From Caballeronia concitans (lineage in GTDB: Bacteria > Pseudomonadota > Gammaproteobacteria > Burkholderiales > Burkholderiaceae), in assembly GCF_001544615.1 (NCBI RefSeq), contig NZ_FCNV02000003.1, positions 124,001 to 188,000 of the forward strand: a DNA stretch of 64,000 bases, given 5' to 3'. How positions within the stretch are numbered: the stretch's first letter is position 1; each line of letters opens with the position of its first letter. This document shows, in pieces, positions 34,712 to 43,201 of the stretch. The translations under genes were made by a program, and so were the position numbers. Under the pieces are notes generated by a model. The model saw only the letters and a program-made list of their open reading frames with translations. It was not told the origin of the DNA and did not search any database.

Positions 34712-36121
34712 ATGAGCCAACAGAACCAATCGCTCGAACAAAAGTTCGCTGAAGACCGCGCGCACTTCATGCATCCGTCGACGCATGCGCACGATCACGC
34801 AAGTGGCGCATTGCCGGGCAAGATCGTGACGGGCGCCAAGGGCATCCGCATCGAAGATCATCAAGGCAAGCGTTATATCGATGCATTCGCCGGCCTTTAT
34901 TGCGTGAATATCGGCTATGGACGCACTGAAGTCGCCGATGCCATTTACGAGCAGGCGAACAAGCTCGCGTATTACCACACGTATGTCGGCCATTCGACGG
35001 ATGCGATCATCGAACTGTCGTCGCGCATCATCGACTGGTCACCGGAAGGCATGAAGAAGGTGTACTACGGCATGTCGGGATCGGATGCGAACGAAACGCA
35101 GATCAAGATTGTCTGGTACTACAACAACGTACTGGGCCGTCCGAACAAGAAGAAGATTATCTCGCGCGAGCGCGGCTATCACGGTTCGGGCATCGTCACG
35201 GGTAGCCTGACCGGTTTGCCGAGCTTTCACCAAAACTTTGATCTGCCGATCGATCGCGTCAAGCACACCGTCTGTCCGCATTGGTATCGCAAGGCGCCAG
35301 CCGGCATGAGCGAAGCGCAATTTACTGCGTATTGCGTCGAAGAACTGGAGAAGCTGATCGCGAAGGAAGGCGCGGATACAATCGCCGCATTCATCGCCGA
35401 ACCGGTCATGGGCACGGGCGGCATCATTGCGCCGCCCCAAGGCTACTGGGAAGCCATCCAGCAAGTGCTCAGGAAGCACGACATCCTGCTCATTTCCGAC
35501 GAAGTGGTGTGCGGTTTCGGTCGTCTTGGCTCGAAGATGGGTGCGCAGCATTTCGGCATCAACCCGGATCTCATCACGGTTGCAAAGGGTCTGACGAGCG
35601 CGTATGCGCCGCTGTCGGGCGTCATCGTGCATGAGCGCGTATGGGACGTGATCGAGAAAGGCTCGCAGGAATACGGCGCAATGGGTCACGGCTGGACCTA
35701 CTCGGGCCACCCGATTTGTGCTGCCGCAGCGCTGGCGAACCTCGATATCCTCGAACGCGAAAATCTCACGCAAAATGCGGCGGATGTGGGCGACTATTTG
35801 AATGCGCAATTGCACGCTGCATTCGACGCGCATCCGCTCGTCGGTGAAGTGCGCGGCGCGGGCATGCTTGCAGCGCTCGAATTCATGGCGGACAAGGAAG
35901 GCCGCAAGCCTTTCGATGCCGCGTTGAAAGTCGGCCCGAAGGTGTCAGCCGCGGCGCTCGAACGCGGCGTGATTGCGCGCGCCATGCCGCATGGCGATAT
36001 CCTCGGCTTCGCGCCGCCGCTGGTCACGACGCGCGCAGAAGTGGATGAGATCGTCGGCGTCGTGAAGCAGGCGGTCGATGCCGTGGCTAACGAAGTGATC
36101 GGCTCGACTGTCACTGGCTGA
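34712..36121 (+). CDS. doeD: Diaminobutyrate transaminase DoeD
   Basis: A 469-residue class III aminotransferase. PLP lysine is Lys292 (VAKGLTSAYAPLSG); LLISDEVVCGFGRLG holds the PLP-contacting Asp, and GMSGSDANETQIK the phosphate loop. It converts diaminobutyrate to aspartate-semialdehyde with 2-oxoglutarate or pyruvate as acceptor. Last gene of the catabolic operon, followed by a terminator. Confidence 0.87.
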   Translation: MSQQNQSLEQKFAEDRAHFMHPSTHAHDHASGALPGKIVTGAKGIRIEDHQGKRYIDAFAGLYCVNIGYGRTEVADAIYEQANKLAYYHTYVGHSTDAIIELSSRIIDWSPEGMKKVYYGMSGSDANETQIKIVWYYNNVLGRPNKKKIISRERGYHGSGIVTGSLTGLPSFHQNFDLPIDRVKHTVCPHWYRKAPAGMSEAQFTAYCVEELEKLIAKEGADTIAAFIAEPVMGTGGIIAPPQGYWEAIQQVLRKHDILLISDEVVCGFGRLGSKMGAQHFGINPDLITVAKGLTSAYAPLSGVIVHERVWDVIEKGSQEYGAMGHGWTYSGHPICAAAALANLDILERENLTQNAADVGDYLNAQLHAAFDAHPLVGEVRGAGMLAALEFMADKEGRKPFDAALKVGPKVSAAALERGVIARAMPHGDILGFAPPLVTTRAEVDEIVGVVKQAVDAVANEVIGSTVTG

Positions 36122-36152
36122 CTCACTAAGGCTCGAGTCAGTCGCCGTAACG

Positions 36153-36174
36153 AGGCCCGCCTTTGCGCGGGCCT
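36153..36174 (+). terminator. Terminator after doeD
   Basis: AGGCCCGC at 36153-36160 pairs perfectly with GCGGGCCT at 36167-36174 around a CTTTGC loop, followed by a short T-rich stretch. It begins 32 bp after the doeD stop. Confidence 0.75.
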
Positions 36175-36249
36175 TGGCTTTTGACGCGTGGCATGAAGTG
36201 GAATGCCCGTTGCTCACATTCCGTCAATCAATTCGACAGGAGGCATGCA

Positions 36250-36573
36250 ATGGGCACTGACGATCGCTTGGAAGGACCAGGGAGTACGGACAAGCCGCTC
36301 GGCGAAGCGGGCAGCGGAGCAAGCGGCGGCGGATCGATAGGCAATCTGCCGGGACCGGGCGCAGCTACAGGCGGCGACCCCAAGCAAGGCGTGCGGCAAC
36401 CGAATGCAGGTGAAGTCCAGCCGGAAAACAGGCGTTTGGATCAGCATCCTCATCAGACGGCAGAGGTGCCGCTCGGCTCGGGCGATCGGCCGGACCCGCC
36501 GGGAAAGGGCGGTCTGGGACCGCAAGACGCGCAAGAGAGTACGCAGCAGAACATACCGCCGCGCGGAAATTGA
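36250..36573 (+). CDS. Gly/Pro-rich hydrophilic protein, 107 aa
   Basis: A low-complexity, probably disordered protein (GEAGSGASGGGSIGNLPGPG in style) with no signal peptide. AGGAGG precedes the ATG at 36250; the longer upstream frame is rejected for lack of a site. Function unknown. Hydrophilin-like composition fits a desiccation or stress role, which is inference. Confidence 0.65.
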   Translation: MGTDDRLEGPGSTDKPLGEAGSGASGGGSIGNLPGPGAATGGDPKQGVRQPNAGEVQPENRRLDQHPHQTAEVPLGSGDRPDPPGKGGLGPQDAQESTQQNIPPRGN

Positions 36574-36600
36574 AACGTTAGCAACTGCAAGCCAAAAGCA

Positions 36601-36625
36601 AAGCGGCCGCTCATCGCGGCCGCTT
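36601..36625. terminator. Bidirectional terminator hairpin
   Basis: AAGCGGCCGC at 36601-36610 and GCGGCCGCTT at 36616-36625 form a perfect 10-bp stem with loop TCATC. T-rich sequence follows on both strands. It lies between the Gly/Pro-rich gene and the oppositely oriented pqqA and can end both transcripts. Confidence 0.8.
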
Positions 36626-36636
36626 CTTTATGCCGA

Positions 36637-36711
36637 TTAGCGGGTGGCAATATACATCGTGATTTCAAAGCCAAAACGCATATCGGTGAAGCTAGGGGTT
36701 TCCCACTTCAT
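36637..36711 (-). CDS. pqqA: PqqA, precursor peptide of pyrroloquinoline quinone
   Basis: A 24-codon gene encoding MKWETPSFTDMRFGFEITMY followed by IATR. The Glu16-x-x-x-Tyr20 pair (EITMY) is the pair that PqqE/PqqD/PqqF/PqqC join and cut to form PQQ, and the flanking RFGFE and YIATR are standard for PqqA. AAGGAGG lies 5 nt before the ATG. No pqqB-E genes are adjacent; a terminator begins 11 bp after the stop, so it is monocistronic. It is too short for ordinary gene callers. Confidence 0.88.
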   Translation of the reverse strand: MKWETPSFTDMRFGFEITMYIATR

Positions 36712-36874
36712 AAAGCCTCCTTGTGCGATAAGTGACCTGACGGATGCCGGGCCGTTGCGCAGTGATCTCCTGCAAGCGCCGTGCAAAACTGCGCCCCCAA
36801 ATCGACGCCCTTAAATCCTAGCGGACTTTGTCGCTTGCATGATTGGAAATTGCGTACACGTTCATTTAATTTTT

Positions 36875-37075
36875 TTATAGCGGCCTTGGACGGTTTCCCG
36901 AGTCATCAGGGTTAATGCGTAGTTTGTCCGGATCCGTTGCCTCATCACGCTCCAACGCTTCGCCGGGTCGAGGGATTACCCTGTCGGCTTCGTCTTCGCT
37001 GATGTTGTTCAGATCATTGCCGCCCGGCGCGCGCGGCTTGTCGTGCGTGTCGGGCGCTTCGGGAGTTTGAGCCAT
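36875..37075 (-). CDS. Small acidic hydrophilic protein, 66 aa
   Basis: A charged, Pro/Asp/Glu-rich protein without hydrophobic segments (for example NNISEDEADRVIPRPGEALE). GAGGAA precedes the ATG. It follows the DUF2795 gene by 21 bp on the same strand, so they probably form an operon. Function unknown. Confidence 0.65.
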   Translation of the reverse strand: MAQTPEAPDTHDKPRAPGGNDLNNISEDEADRVIPRPGEALERDEATDPDKLRINPDDSGNRPRPL

Positions 37076-37096
37076 TGCATTTCCTCGTTTGGGTGA

Positions 37097-37330
37097 TCAT
37101 TCGGCGCGCGAGGCTTCGCGCAGCACTGCCGCGTCGCTGTCGTAGTTGTGATCGCGCATCTTCCTGAGCAGCGCGAGAATCTCGCCGTCCGCGCCGTTGC
37201 GTTCTGCCAGCGCCATCAATTTCTCTTTGCCCATTGGATACTCGGCGCCCTTGAGCGCGCGGGCAACGTCTTCCATGCGCGGTTCGTCCTCGTGCCGTTG
37301 ATCTTGCGAATGCGCGGGATGTTGGGACAT
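37097..37330 (-). CDS. DUF2795 domain protein
   Basis: A 77-residue protein. After a hydrophilic His/Gln-rich start it has VARALKGAEYPMGKEKLMAL, AERNGADGEILALLRKM and RDHNYDSDAAVLREA, the DUF2795 pattern. AAGGAGG precedes the ATG at 37330, so the upstream extension of the frame is rejected. Function unknown. Confidence 0.8.
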   Translation of the reverse strand: MSQHPAHSQDQRHEDEPRMEDVARALKGAEYPMGKEKLMALAERNGADGEILALLRKMRDHNYDSDAAVLREASRAE

Positions 37331-37457
37331 AACGCCTCCTTGTTCGATGTGACGATTACTTCGCAAACGCTTGAAGGGCAGCAACGGCCATGCCATCTGC
37401 GGGCGCGATTGATGCTGCGACGCGTGAGTGAGTAACGAAGAAAAGGAGGAAAGGCAC

Positions 37458-37694
37458 ATGACCATAGCCGCAGACCGCTTATCGGACACCGAGGTCAAGA
37501 TAGAGAACACCATCTATACGTTCGACAGCAAGGATAGAGCCGACGCTTTCCAGCAATGCCTGGGCAGCGATAGCATCGAGACGTGCAAGACCGATCACGC
37601 GCCCCTATCGACTCGCGCCGCTGCGAGCGATGGCACGCAAATCGGCGGCGAGCCGGGCAGCATCATTTCGCCGTCGATGGGCGGCATGCCGTGA
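37458..37694 (+). CDS. Small hypothetical protein, 78 aa
   Basis: A soluble protein beginning MTIAADRLSDTEVKIENTIY, with two Cys (FQQCLGSDSIETCK) that could form a disulphide or bind metal. AAAGGAGGAAAGG lies just upstream of the ATG at 37458. It is divergent from the DUF2795 gene. No known domain recognised. Confidence 0.65.
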   Translation: MTIAADRLSDTEVKIENTIYTFDSKDRADAFQQCLGSDSIETCKTDHAPLSTRAAASDGTQIGGEPGSIISPSMGGMP

Positions 37695-37708
37695 GCGTCA
37701 GCCAGCGT

Positions 37709-40606
37709 CTATAACGCTGCGTTGTTCGTCGTGCGCGGCGCGAGGGACGTCCGCGTGAGCGCGTCGAGCGGAAGAGGGTGATCGAAGAAATAGCCTTGCG
37801 CCTGTGCCGCGCCCATCTCGCGCAGCACGGCGAGGGTTGCTGCGTCTTCGACACCTTCCGCAACCAGCGTCAAGTCCAGTGACTCCGCCATGCGCACGAT
37901 CGCCCGGACGATTGCGCGGCTGCGTGCGCTTTCAGTCAGTTCCAGAATGAATGACTTGTCGATCTTCAAGCCGCTGAACTGATATTGGTGCACATAGCTC
38001 AGCGATGAAAACCCCGAGCCGAAATCGTCGAGGACCACGGACATGCCGTTATCGGCAAGCCGCTGCATGGTGCGGCGTGCGAGATCGGGCTCGGCGACCA
38101 GCGCGCCTTCGGTCAGTTCGAGGCACAGACGTGATGGTGAAACGCGATAACGCCGCAGCAGTGAAAGCACGTCATCCGCGAATTCGGGCCGCGTCATGCT
38201 GTAGCTCGAACAATTCACATGCACCGGCGGCCAATGCGCGTAATGCGCATTTGAGAGAATGGCGGCGACGCGTTCGAGCATATAAAGATCGAGCCGGCCG
38301 ATGAGTCGAAGCCCTTCCACCGAGGGCAAGAACTGCCCGGGCCCCACGATGCTTCCATCCGCCTGACGCCAGCGTATGAGTGCTTCGAGTGCGACGATTT
38401 CACCGCTCTTTACATCGACGATAGGCTGAAAATAGGGCAGCAATTCGTCGTCGCGCTTCATTGCATTGCGCAGCGCGCCTTCGCGTTCCACCTGATCCGA
38501 CACTTCACGCCGCAATTCCTGATTGAACACGACAAAGCTGTCGCGTCCCGCATTCTTCACGCGATACATGGCCGTATCCGCATCGCGCAAAAGGTCGACA
38601 GGCTCGGTATGAAACTGACTGTCCGCCGTGACGATGCCGATACTGCACGACGAAAATACGACGTGTTCCTCGATGTGAAACGGCAAATCGAATGCAGCGA
38701 GAATACGCTTGGCGATGCCTACAGCGTCCTGCACCGGCGCGTTTGCAGATAGCACGGCGAACTCGTCGCCGCCGAGACGCGCAAGCAGGTCCGTCGAGCG
38801 CACGCAATCGCGCAAGCGCGCGGCGGCCTGCACGAGCAGCATGTCGCCAAAGTGATGCCCGAGGCTGTCGTTCACGACCTTGAAGCGGTCCAGGTCGATG
38901 AACATCACCGAGAGTTCCTGGCCGCGCGTCCGATAGTCGTTCCATGCGCCGCAAAGCCGCTGCATGAGATGACTGCGGTTAGGCAGGCCGGTCAGCGAGT
39001 CATGAGCGTTTTCGTGGAGAAGACGCGCGTTGGCTTCGTCGAGTTCGTGCGTGCGGGCCTGCACGCGGGCCTCGAGTTCGAGATTGGCCGCGTGCAAGGC
39101 TTCTGCATCGCGGCGGCGCGAAAGGGCCGTGTCGATATGGCGCGATACAAACGTAAGCAATTCCTGGTCGCGCAACGAATAACGCACGAGCGGCGAGTAA
39201 CTTTGCACGGCAAGCACGCCGCGCACGACATCGCCATCGAAAAGCGGAATGCCGAGCCATGAACGCAGCCGCACGCTGCCCGTTTCCGTTTCGAACGCGC
39301 CTTCATCTATGAGGCGCATCGCTTCAGGATGATCGATCAGCCGCGCGCGCCGTTCGCTGATGACATATTCCGTGAGTCCGCGCTGGCCGCGTCGCGGATC
39401 AGGGCGTTCCTGCACGATTTCATCGACGTAATAAGGGAACGAAACCTCGCCCGTTTCGGTTTCGAACAAGGCGATGTAGAAATTGCGCGCATAGAGCAAT
39501 TCGCCGACGATGCCGTGCAAGCTGCGAAAAAACTCCATCATGTCGCCGGGACGGCTCGACAATTCCGCGATCTGGTAAAGCGCTGCCTGCAAGTGTTCGG
39601 AACGCTCCCGCTCCGCAATGCCATGACGCAAGGCCGCGTTGAGTTGCGAGAGTTCGGACGTGCGCCGCGCGACCTGCTCTTCGAGATCCGCACGGTGCAA
39701 GATGCGGTCGAGCGCCATCGCCACGTGCCGCGCGACGACGAGAAATAGCGCGCGATCTTCGGCGGTATAAATGCGCGACACCTCGTAGACCTGCATGGCC
39801 AGCATGCCGAACACTTCGTCGGATGCGTTCTTGAGCGGCGCGCCCATCCAGAACTCGGGGCGGTCGCCAAAGCAAAAGAAGCGCCCCTCGCGTTCGGCGG
39901 CGTTGATGTCGGCGCGCGTGACGAAAAGCGGTTGACCGCTCGTCAGCACGCGGCCGGTCATCGAAAGATGCGAAGGATCGAGAATGTCGTAATTGTCGGC
40001 TTCGAGTACATCGGTATCAATGACGTCGACGTAATACGGGTAAGTAATTTTGCCGGTCTTGCGGTCATAGAGCGCGAGATAAAAATTTTCCGCATCGATG
40101 AGCGTGCCAAGCCGTTCATGCACGCAACGCAAGAATTCGGCGCGGTCGCGCACTGAGCTGGCCAGATAGGCGATTTCATACAGCACGCGCTGTGTCAGTT
40201 GCGCGCGCGCCAATGCCTCGGCTTGTACGCGTTCGCCAAGACGCCGCGCGAGGCTGGCTAGCTCTCTGTTGTGTTTATGCACGGCCGGCGCGAGCAGCCA
40301 GCCGAGCACGCCTTCACTGCGCCCGGTCGGCCAGCGATGCCAGCCATGCGCGGCGCACTGCGCTTCGAACCCTTCTTCCGGGATACTGCGCGGCCAATGC
40401 AACGGCGCGTCGCCACGATGTGCAAGATGCAACTGCTCGCCCGCGCGATACCACGCCCATTCGCGGCAGCAGTTGATCGACGCGGCATCGCGCAGCAGCG
40501 CTTCGACAGGCTGCGCATCGGTCACTTCCGTCACATCCGTCAAAGCCGTATCGGCCGCGGCGGAAGCCGAACCCGGCGTCGCGTTATATGCGGAAAACAC
40601 ACTCAT
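37709..40606 (-). CDS. GAF-GAF-GGDEF-EAL cyclic-di-GMP turnover protein
   Basis: A 965-residue cytoplasmic protein. Two GAF domains (about 135-290 and 340-490), each followed by a helical linker, lead to a GGDEF domain (LGGDEF, motif residues 612-616) and an EAL domain (EAL at 741-743). The GGDEF active site is intact, with an inhibitory RxxD site (RSTD, 603-606). The EAL domain keeps NCSS, ELTE, DDFGSG, KIDKSF, AEGVE and AQGYFF, so both cyclase and phosphodiesterase may be active. The ATG at 40606 has TGGAG upstream; the frame continues 24 codons further without a site. Confidence 0.88.
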   Translation of the reverse strand: MSVFSAYNATPGSASAAADTALTDVTEVTDAQPVEALLRDAASINCCREWAWYRAGEQLHLAHRGDAPLHWPRSIPEEGFEAQCAAHGWHRWPTGRSEGVLGWLLAPAVHKHNRELASLARRLGERVQAEALARAQLTQRVLYEIAYLASSVRDRAEFLRCVHERLGTLIDAENFYLALYDRKTGKITYPYYVDVIDTDVLEADNYDILDPSHLSMTGRVLTSGQPLFVTRADINAAEREGRFFCFGDRPEFWMGAPLKNASDEVFGMLAMQVYEVSRIYTAEDRALFLVVARHVAMALDRILHRADLEEQVARRTSELSQLNAALRHGIAERERSEHLQAALYQIAELSSRPGDMMEFFRSLHGIVGELLYARNFYIALFETETGEVSFPYYVDEIVQERPDPRRGQRGLTEYVISERRARLIDHPEAMRLIDEGAFETETGSVRLRSWLGIPLFDGDVVRGVLAVQSYSPLVRYSLRDQELLTFVSRHIDTALSRRRDAEALHAANLELEARVQARTHELDEANARLLHENAHDSLTGLPNRSHLMQRLCGAWNDYRTRGQELSVMFIDLDRFKVVNDSLGHHFGDMLLVQAAARLRDCVRSTDLLARLGGDEFAVLSANAPVQDAVGIAKRILAAFDLPFHIEEHVVFSSCSIGIVTADSQFHTEPVDLLRDADTAMYRVKNAGRDSFVVFNQELRREVSDQVEREGALRNAMKRDDELLPYFQPIVDVKSGEIVALEALIRWRQADGSIVGPGQFLPSVEGLRLIGRLDLYMLERVAAILSNAHYAHWPPVHVNCSSYSMTRPEFADDVLSLLRRYRVSPSRLCLELTEGALVAEPDLARRTMQRLADNGMSVVLDDFGSGFSSLSYVHQYQFSGLKIDKSFILELTESARSRAIVRAIVRMAESLDLTLVAEGVEDAATLAVLREMGAAQAQGYFFDHPLPLDALTRTSLAPRTTNNAAL

Positions 40607-40786
40607 CGGCGCTCCAGGCCATTCTTTCCAAGGGCGTTGCGGCCGCCTTGCCGGCGGTCCGGGTCGTTGTTCAAGCAATCGTTCCTACCGGGCTAACGGC
40701 AGCGAGGATACAGGCTTGAGCATCGCCGACAAAAAAATGTAAGACGCTTGGAGAAAATGCGTTAATTCGCGACGGTATTTCCTTCG

Positions 40787-41206
40787 TCAGAAGCGCTTTT
40801 GCATGAAATAGCGGGACCGGCCGCTATGGAAATCCTCGAGTTCACCAAACGCCTCATAGCCGCAGCGCGCGTAAAGATTACGCGCTTGCGCGTTGAGCGT
40901 GTCGAGCCAGGCGGCGCGGCAGCCGCGTTGTTTCGCTTCCAGTTCCGCAGCTTCCAGTGCGCGTGCCGCAAGCCCGCGGCCGCGCATATCTTCGCGAATC
41001 CATAGCCATTTGACGAAAAGCCAGTCCCACGCGGTGAATCCGGCAAGGCCGCCGACGAAATCGTCGCCGACATAGAGCGATACGGCCAAGTCCCGATGCC
41101 CGCTCGGTCCGAGTTGCGACGCGTTGAACGCGGCGAGCCCGCCCGCGACATCCGCCTCGAACGATTCGTCGATCCAGTCAGTGACGGATAACGTAACGTC
41201 GGACAT
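40787..41206 (-). CDS. GNAT-family N-acetyltransferase
   Basis: A 139-residue single-domain acetyltransferase. REDMRGRGLAARALEAAELEA is the acetyl-CoA loop and NLYARCGYEAFGE the typical C-terminal block. Its ATG follows the stop of the upstream substrate-binding-protein gene with one base between, so the two are probably co-translated. Substrate unknown. Confidence 0.82.
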   Translation of the reverse strand: MSDVTLSVTDWIDESFEADVAGGLAAFNASQLGPSGHRDLAVSLYVGDDFVGGLAGFTAWDWLFVKWLWIREDMRGRGLAARALEAAELEAKQRGCRAAWLDTLNAQARNLYARCGYEAFGELEDFHSGRSRYFMQKRF

Positions 41207-41207
41207 G

Positions 41208-41948
41208 TCACGCCTGCGAAGGCGGCGCAACCGACGCGCCCTTGATGCCGTGGCGCGACAGCGCGCTTGCGACGAAGCCCGAGCGCTTCACGTCCTCGAC
41301 AAATTCCCTGAGAAAGTGCGCGGCCTCATCGCCACGGCTCTTGGGAAGGCCCATCGCCTGTTGAATAACCATGAAGCGTTGGTCGAGAAGGCGCAGGCCC
41401 GGTGTGCGCGCGGCATCGGCTTCCAATTGCTGTTTGACGCCTGCCGCGACTTCGAGGCCATCGCGCAGGAACGCTTCGACGACCGCTTGCGACGACTCCG
41501 TCCGCACGATCTGCGCGCGCTTTGTTTCGCGCGTGAGAAACAGGTCATACGCGCTGCCCTTGCCGACCATGATGCGGTTGCCTTCGCGGTCCACTTCGTC
41601 GTTACGCGTCAGGGGCGAGTCATCGCGCACGAGATAGTAGCCCTCGATCAGCACGTACGGAGCCGTGAAGGCGATACCCGCGCCACGCAGCGGATCGATG
41701 GCGAAGAAGCCGATATCGGCCGCTTCGTTCGTGACCGTTTCGACGGATTTCGCGGCGGTATCGAAGGCGCTGAACGTGATGCCGACGCCTAGCCGCGACG
41801 CCAGCTCGCGCGCGATATCCACCGATACGCCGCCGGGTTCACCGTCTGACGCATTGCGATGAGCGAGAATCGGATTGCCGAGATTGATCGATGCGCGCAG
41901 CACGCCAGTCGGCGCAAAGGCTTTCTGCAAGGTTGAAGAAAGAGTCAT
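41208..41948 (-). CDS. Amino-acid-type substrate-binding protein without signal peptide
   Basis: A 246-residue periplasmic-binding-protein fold of the polar amino acid family: RASINLGNPILAHRNASDGEPGGVSVDIARELASRLG in pattern, then DIGFFAIDPLRGAGIAFTAPY. No hydrophobic N-terminus precedes the fold at the ATG at 41948, and the upstream frame is not signal-like. It may therefore work in the cytoplasm as a ligand binder. No permease or ATPase is adjacent; a GNAT gene follows. Confidence 0.75.
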   Translation of the reverse strand: MTLSSTLQKAFAPTGVLRASINLGNPILAHRNASDGEPGGVSVDIARELASRLGVGITFSAFDTAAKSVETVTNEAADIGFFAIDPLRGAGIAFTAPYVLIEGYYLVRDDSPLTRNDEVDREGNRIMVGKGSAYDLFLTRETKRAQIVRTESSQAVVEAFLRDGLEVAAGVKQQLEADAARTPGLRLLDQRFMVIQQAMGLPKSRGDEAAHFLREFVEDVKRSGFVASALSRHGIKGASVAPPSQA

Positions 41949-42043
41949 GTTTGCGCGATTCCGGTGGTTGCATGAAGATCTGTCTGCAGCATGAGCATGC
42001 AGAATACGCGAATCGCAAAGGCTCTTGCAAACAAGGAGTGAGA

Positions 42044-42541
42044 ATGCCTGACACCATCGACAGTCACGCGCTGATCGCGCGCCTGCAATTGCAACCGCAT
42101 CCGGAAGGCGGCTATTTCCGCGAGACGTATCGTGCGGATCAACGCGTGATGCGCGATGGATCGAATGAAACGCGCGCCGCTTCCACCGCCATTTATTTTC
42201 TTCTTTGCGATGGCGCGCATTCGGCGTGGCATCGTATTCGCTCCGATGAAGTCTGGCATTTCTATGCCGGCGATCCTGTCGACGTGCATGTGCTCGATGC
42301 AAGCGGTACGCTGCATACGCATCGGTTAGGGAACGCGCTCGTGCGTGCGGGCACCGCATTCCAGGCCGTCGTGAAAGCCGGCGACTGGTTCGCCGCCGAA
42401 TGCCGCGATGCATCGGGCGCGGCGCTGGTCGGCTGCACCGTTGCGCCAGGCTTCGAATTCAGTGAGTTCGCATTGGCCGCGCCGGGGGAATTGCAAGCGC
42501 GGTATCCGCAGCATCAAGAACTGCTTGCGCGGCTCGCTTAA
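42044..42541 (+). CDS. Cupin, DUF985 family
   Basis: A 165-residue beta-barrel protein. LQPHPEGGYFRETYRAD and IYFLLCDGAHSAWHRIRSDEVWHFYAGDPVDVHVL are the DUF985 signature blocks, with His/Glu positions for a cupin metal site. AAGGAG precedes the ATG at 42044. Its end overlaps the convergent mobB stop by 4 nt. Function unknown. Confidence 0.82.
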   Translation: MPDTIDSHALIARLQLQPHPEGGYFRETYRADQRVMRDGSNETRAASTAIYFLLCDGAHSAWHRIRSDEVWHFYAGDPVDVHVLDASGTLHTHRLGNALVRAGTAFQAVVKAGDWFAAECRDASGAALVGCTVAPGFEFSEFALAAPGELQARYPQHQELLARLA

Positions 42542-43062
42542 CCATTCAATGCAATGCCGAGCGTTTCGCAGATGAATGCGCCAATGCGCGGGATGTCGTT
42601 CAGTGGCAAGACGGGAAGCGTCGTATCGAGCGCGGTCGCGTTGTCGGTCGCGACTGCAAGAATTTCCAGATCGGTCTTGTAGAGCGGCTCTCTGGAAACC
42701 GAAGGCCGCACCACTTCGAGCCGTGGCATGGCTTCGCGCGCGAAACCTTCGACGATCACGAAGTCGGCATGCGAAAGACGCGCGGCGAGCGTGGCGAGCG
42801 GCGGCTCGGCTTCATCGTTCAATTCATGGACGATTGCGTAGCGATATGGCGAAGCGATCAACACTTCACCCGCCCCCGCGCGGCGAAAGCGCGCACTGTC
42901 CTTTCCAGGCGGCTCGAGTTCGATGGAATGATGACTATGCTTGATCACGTTGACCGTGAGGCCGTGCGCGCGAAACCAGGGTAACAACGCTTCGATCAAC
43001 GTGGTCTTCCCCTGACCGGAGCGGCCCGAAATGCCGAAGAACGGCGGATGCGGCGAATTCAT
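42538..43062 (-). CDS. mobB: Molybdopterin-guanine dinucleotide biosynthesis protein B
   Basis: A 174-residue P-loop GTPase-like protein. Walker A is GRSGQGKTT near residues 13-21, followed by VIKHSHHSIELEPPGKDSARFRRAGA in pattern and VIVEGFAREAMPRLEV, all standard MobB blocks. MobB assists MobA in attaching GMP to molybdopterin. No mobA or moeA is adjacent here. Confidence 0.88.
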   Translation of the reverse strand: MNSPHPPFFGISGRSGQGKTTLIEALLPWFRAHGLTVNVIKHSHHSIELEPPGKDSARFRRAGAGEVLIASPYRYAIVHELNDEAEPPLATLAARLSHADFVIVEGFAREAMPRLEVVRPSVSREPLYKTDLEILAVATDNATALDTTLPVLPLNDIPRIGAFICETLGIALNG

Positions 43063-43201
43063 GCGATGGTTATAGAGTCATGTGAGTCGGAGCAGGTCAA
43101 GCGAGTTTAGCCGTTCCGTAGCGAGCGCAGTGAAATCGCGCTATCGTCGGGCATCGTGTTTGCGAACGACGGCAAGCCCGCGACATTCCAGAGGAATAGA
43201 C

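Noticed and set aside
43063-43201. Possible cobalamin riboswitch before the B12-dependent reductase
   Set aside because: The 139-bp leader has none of the conserved riboswitch blocks.
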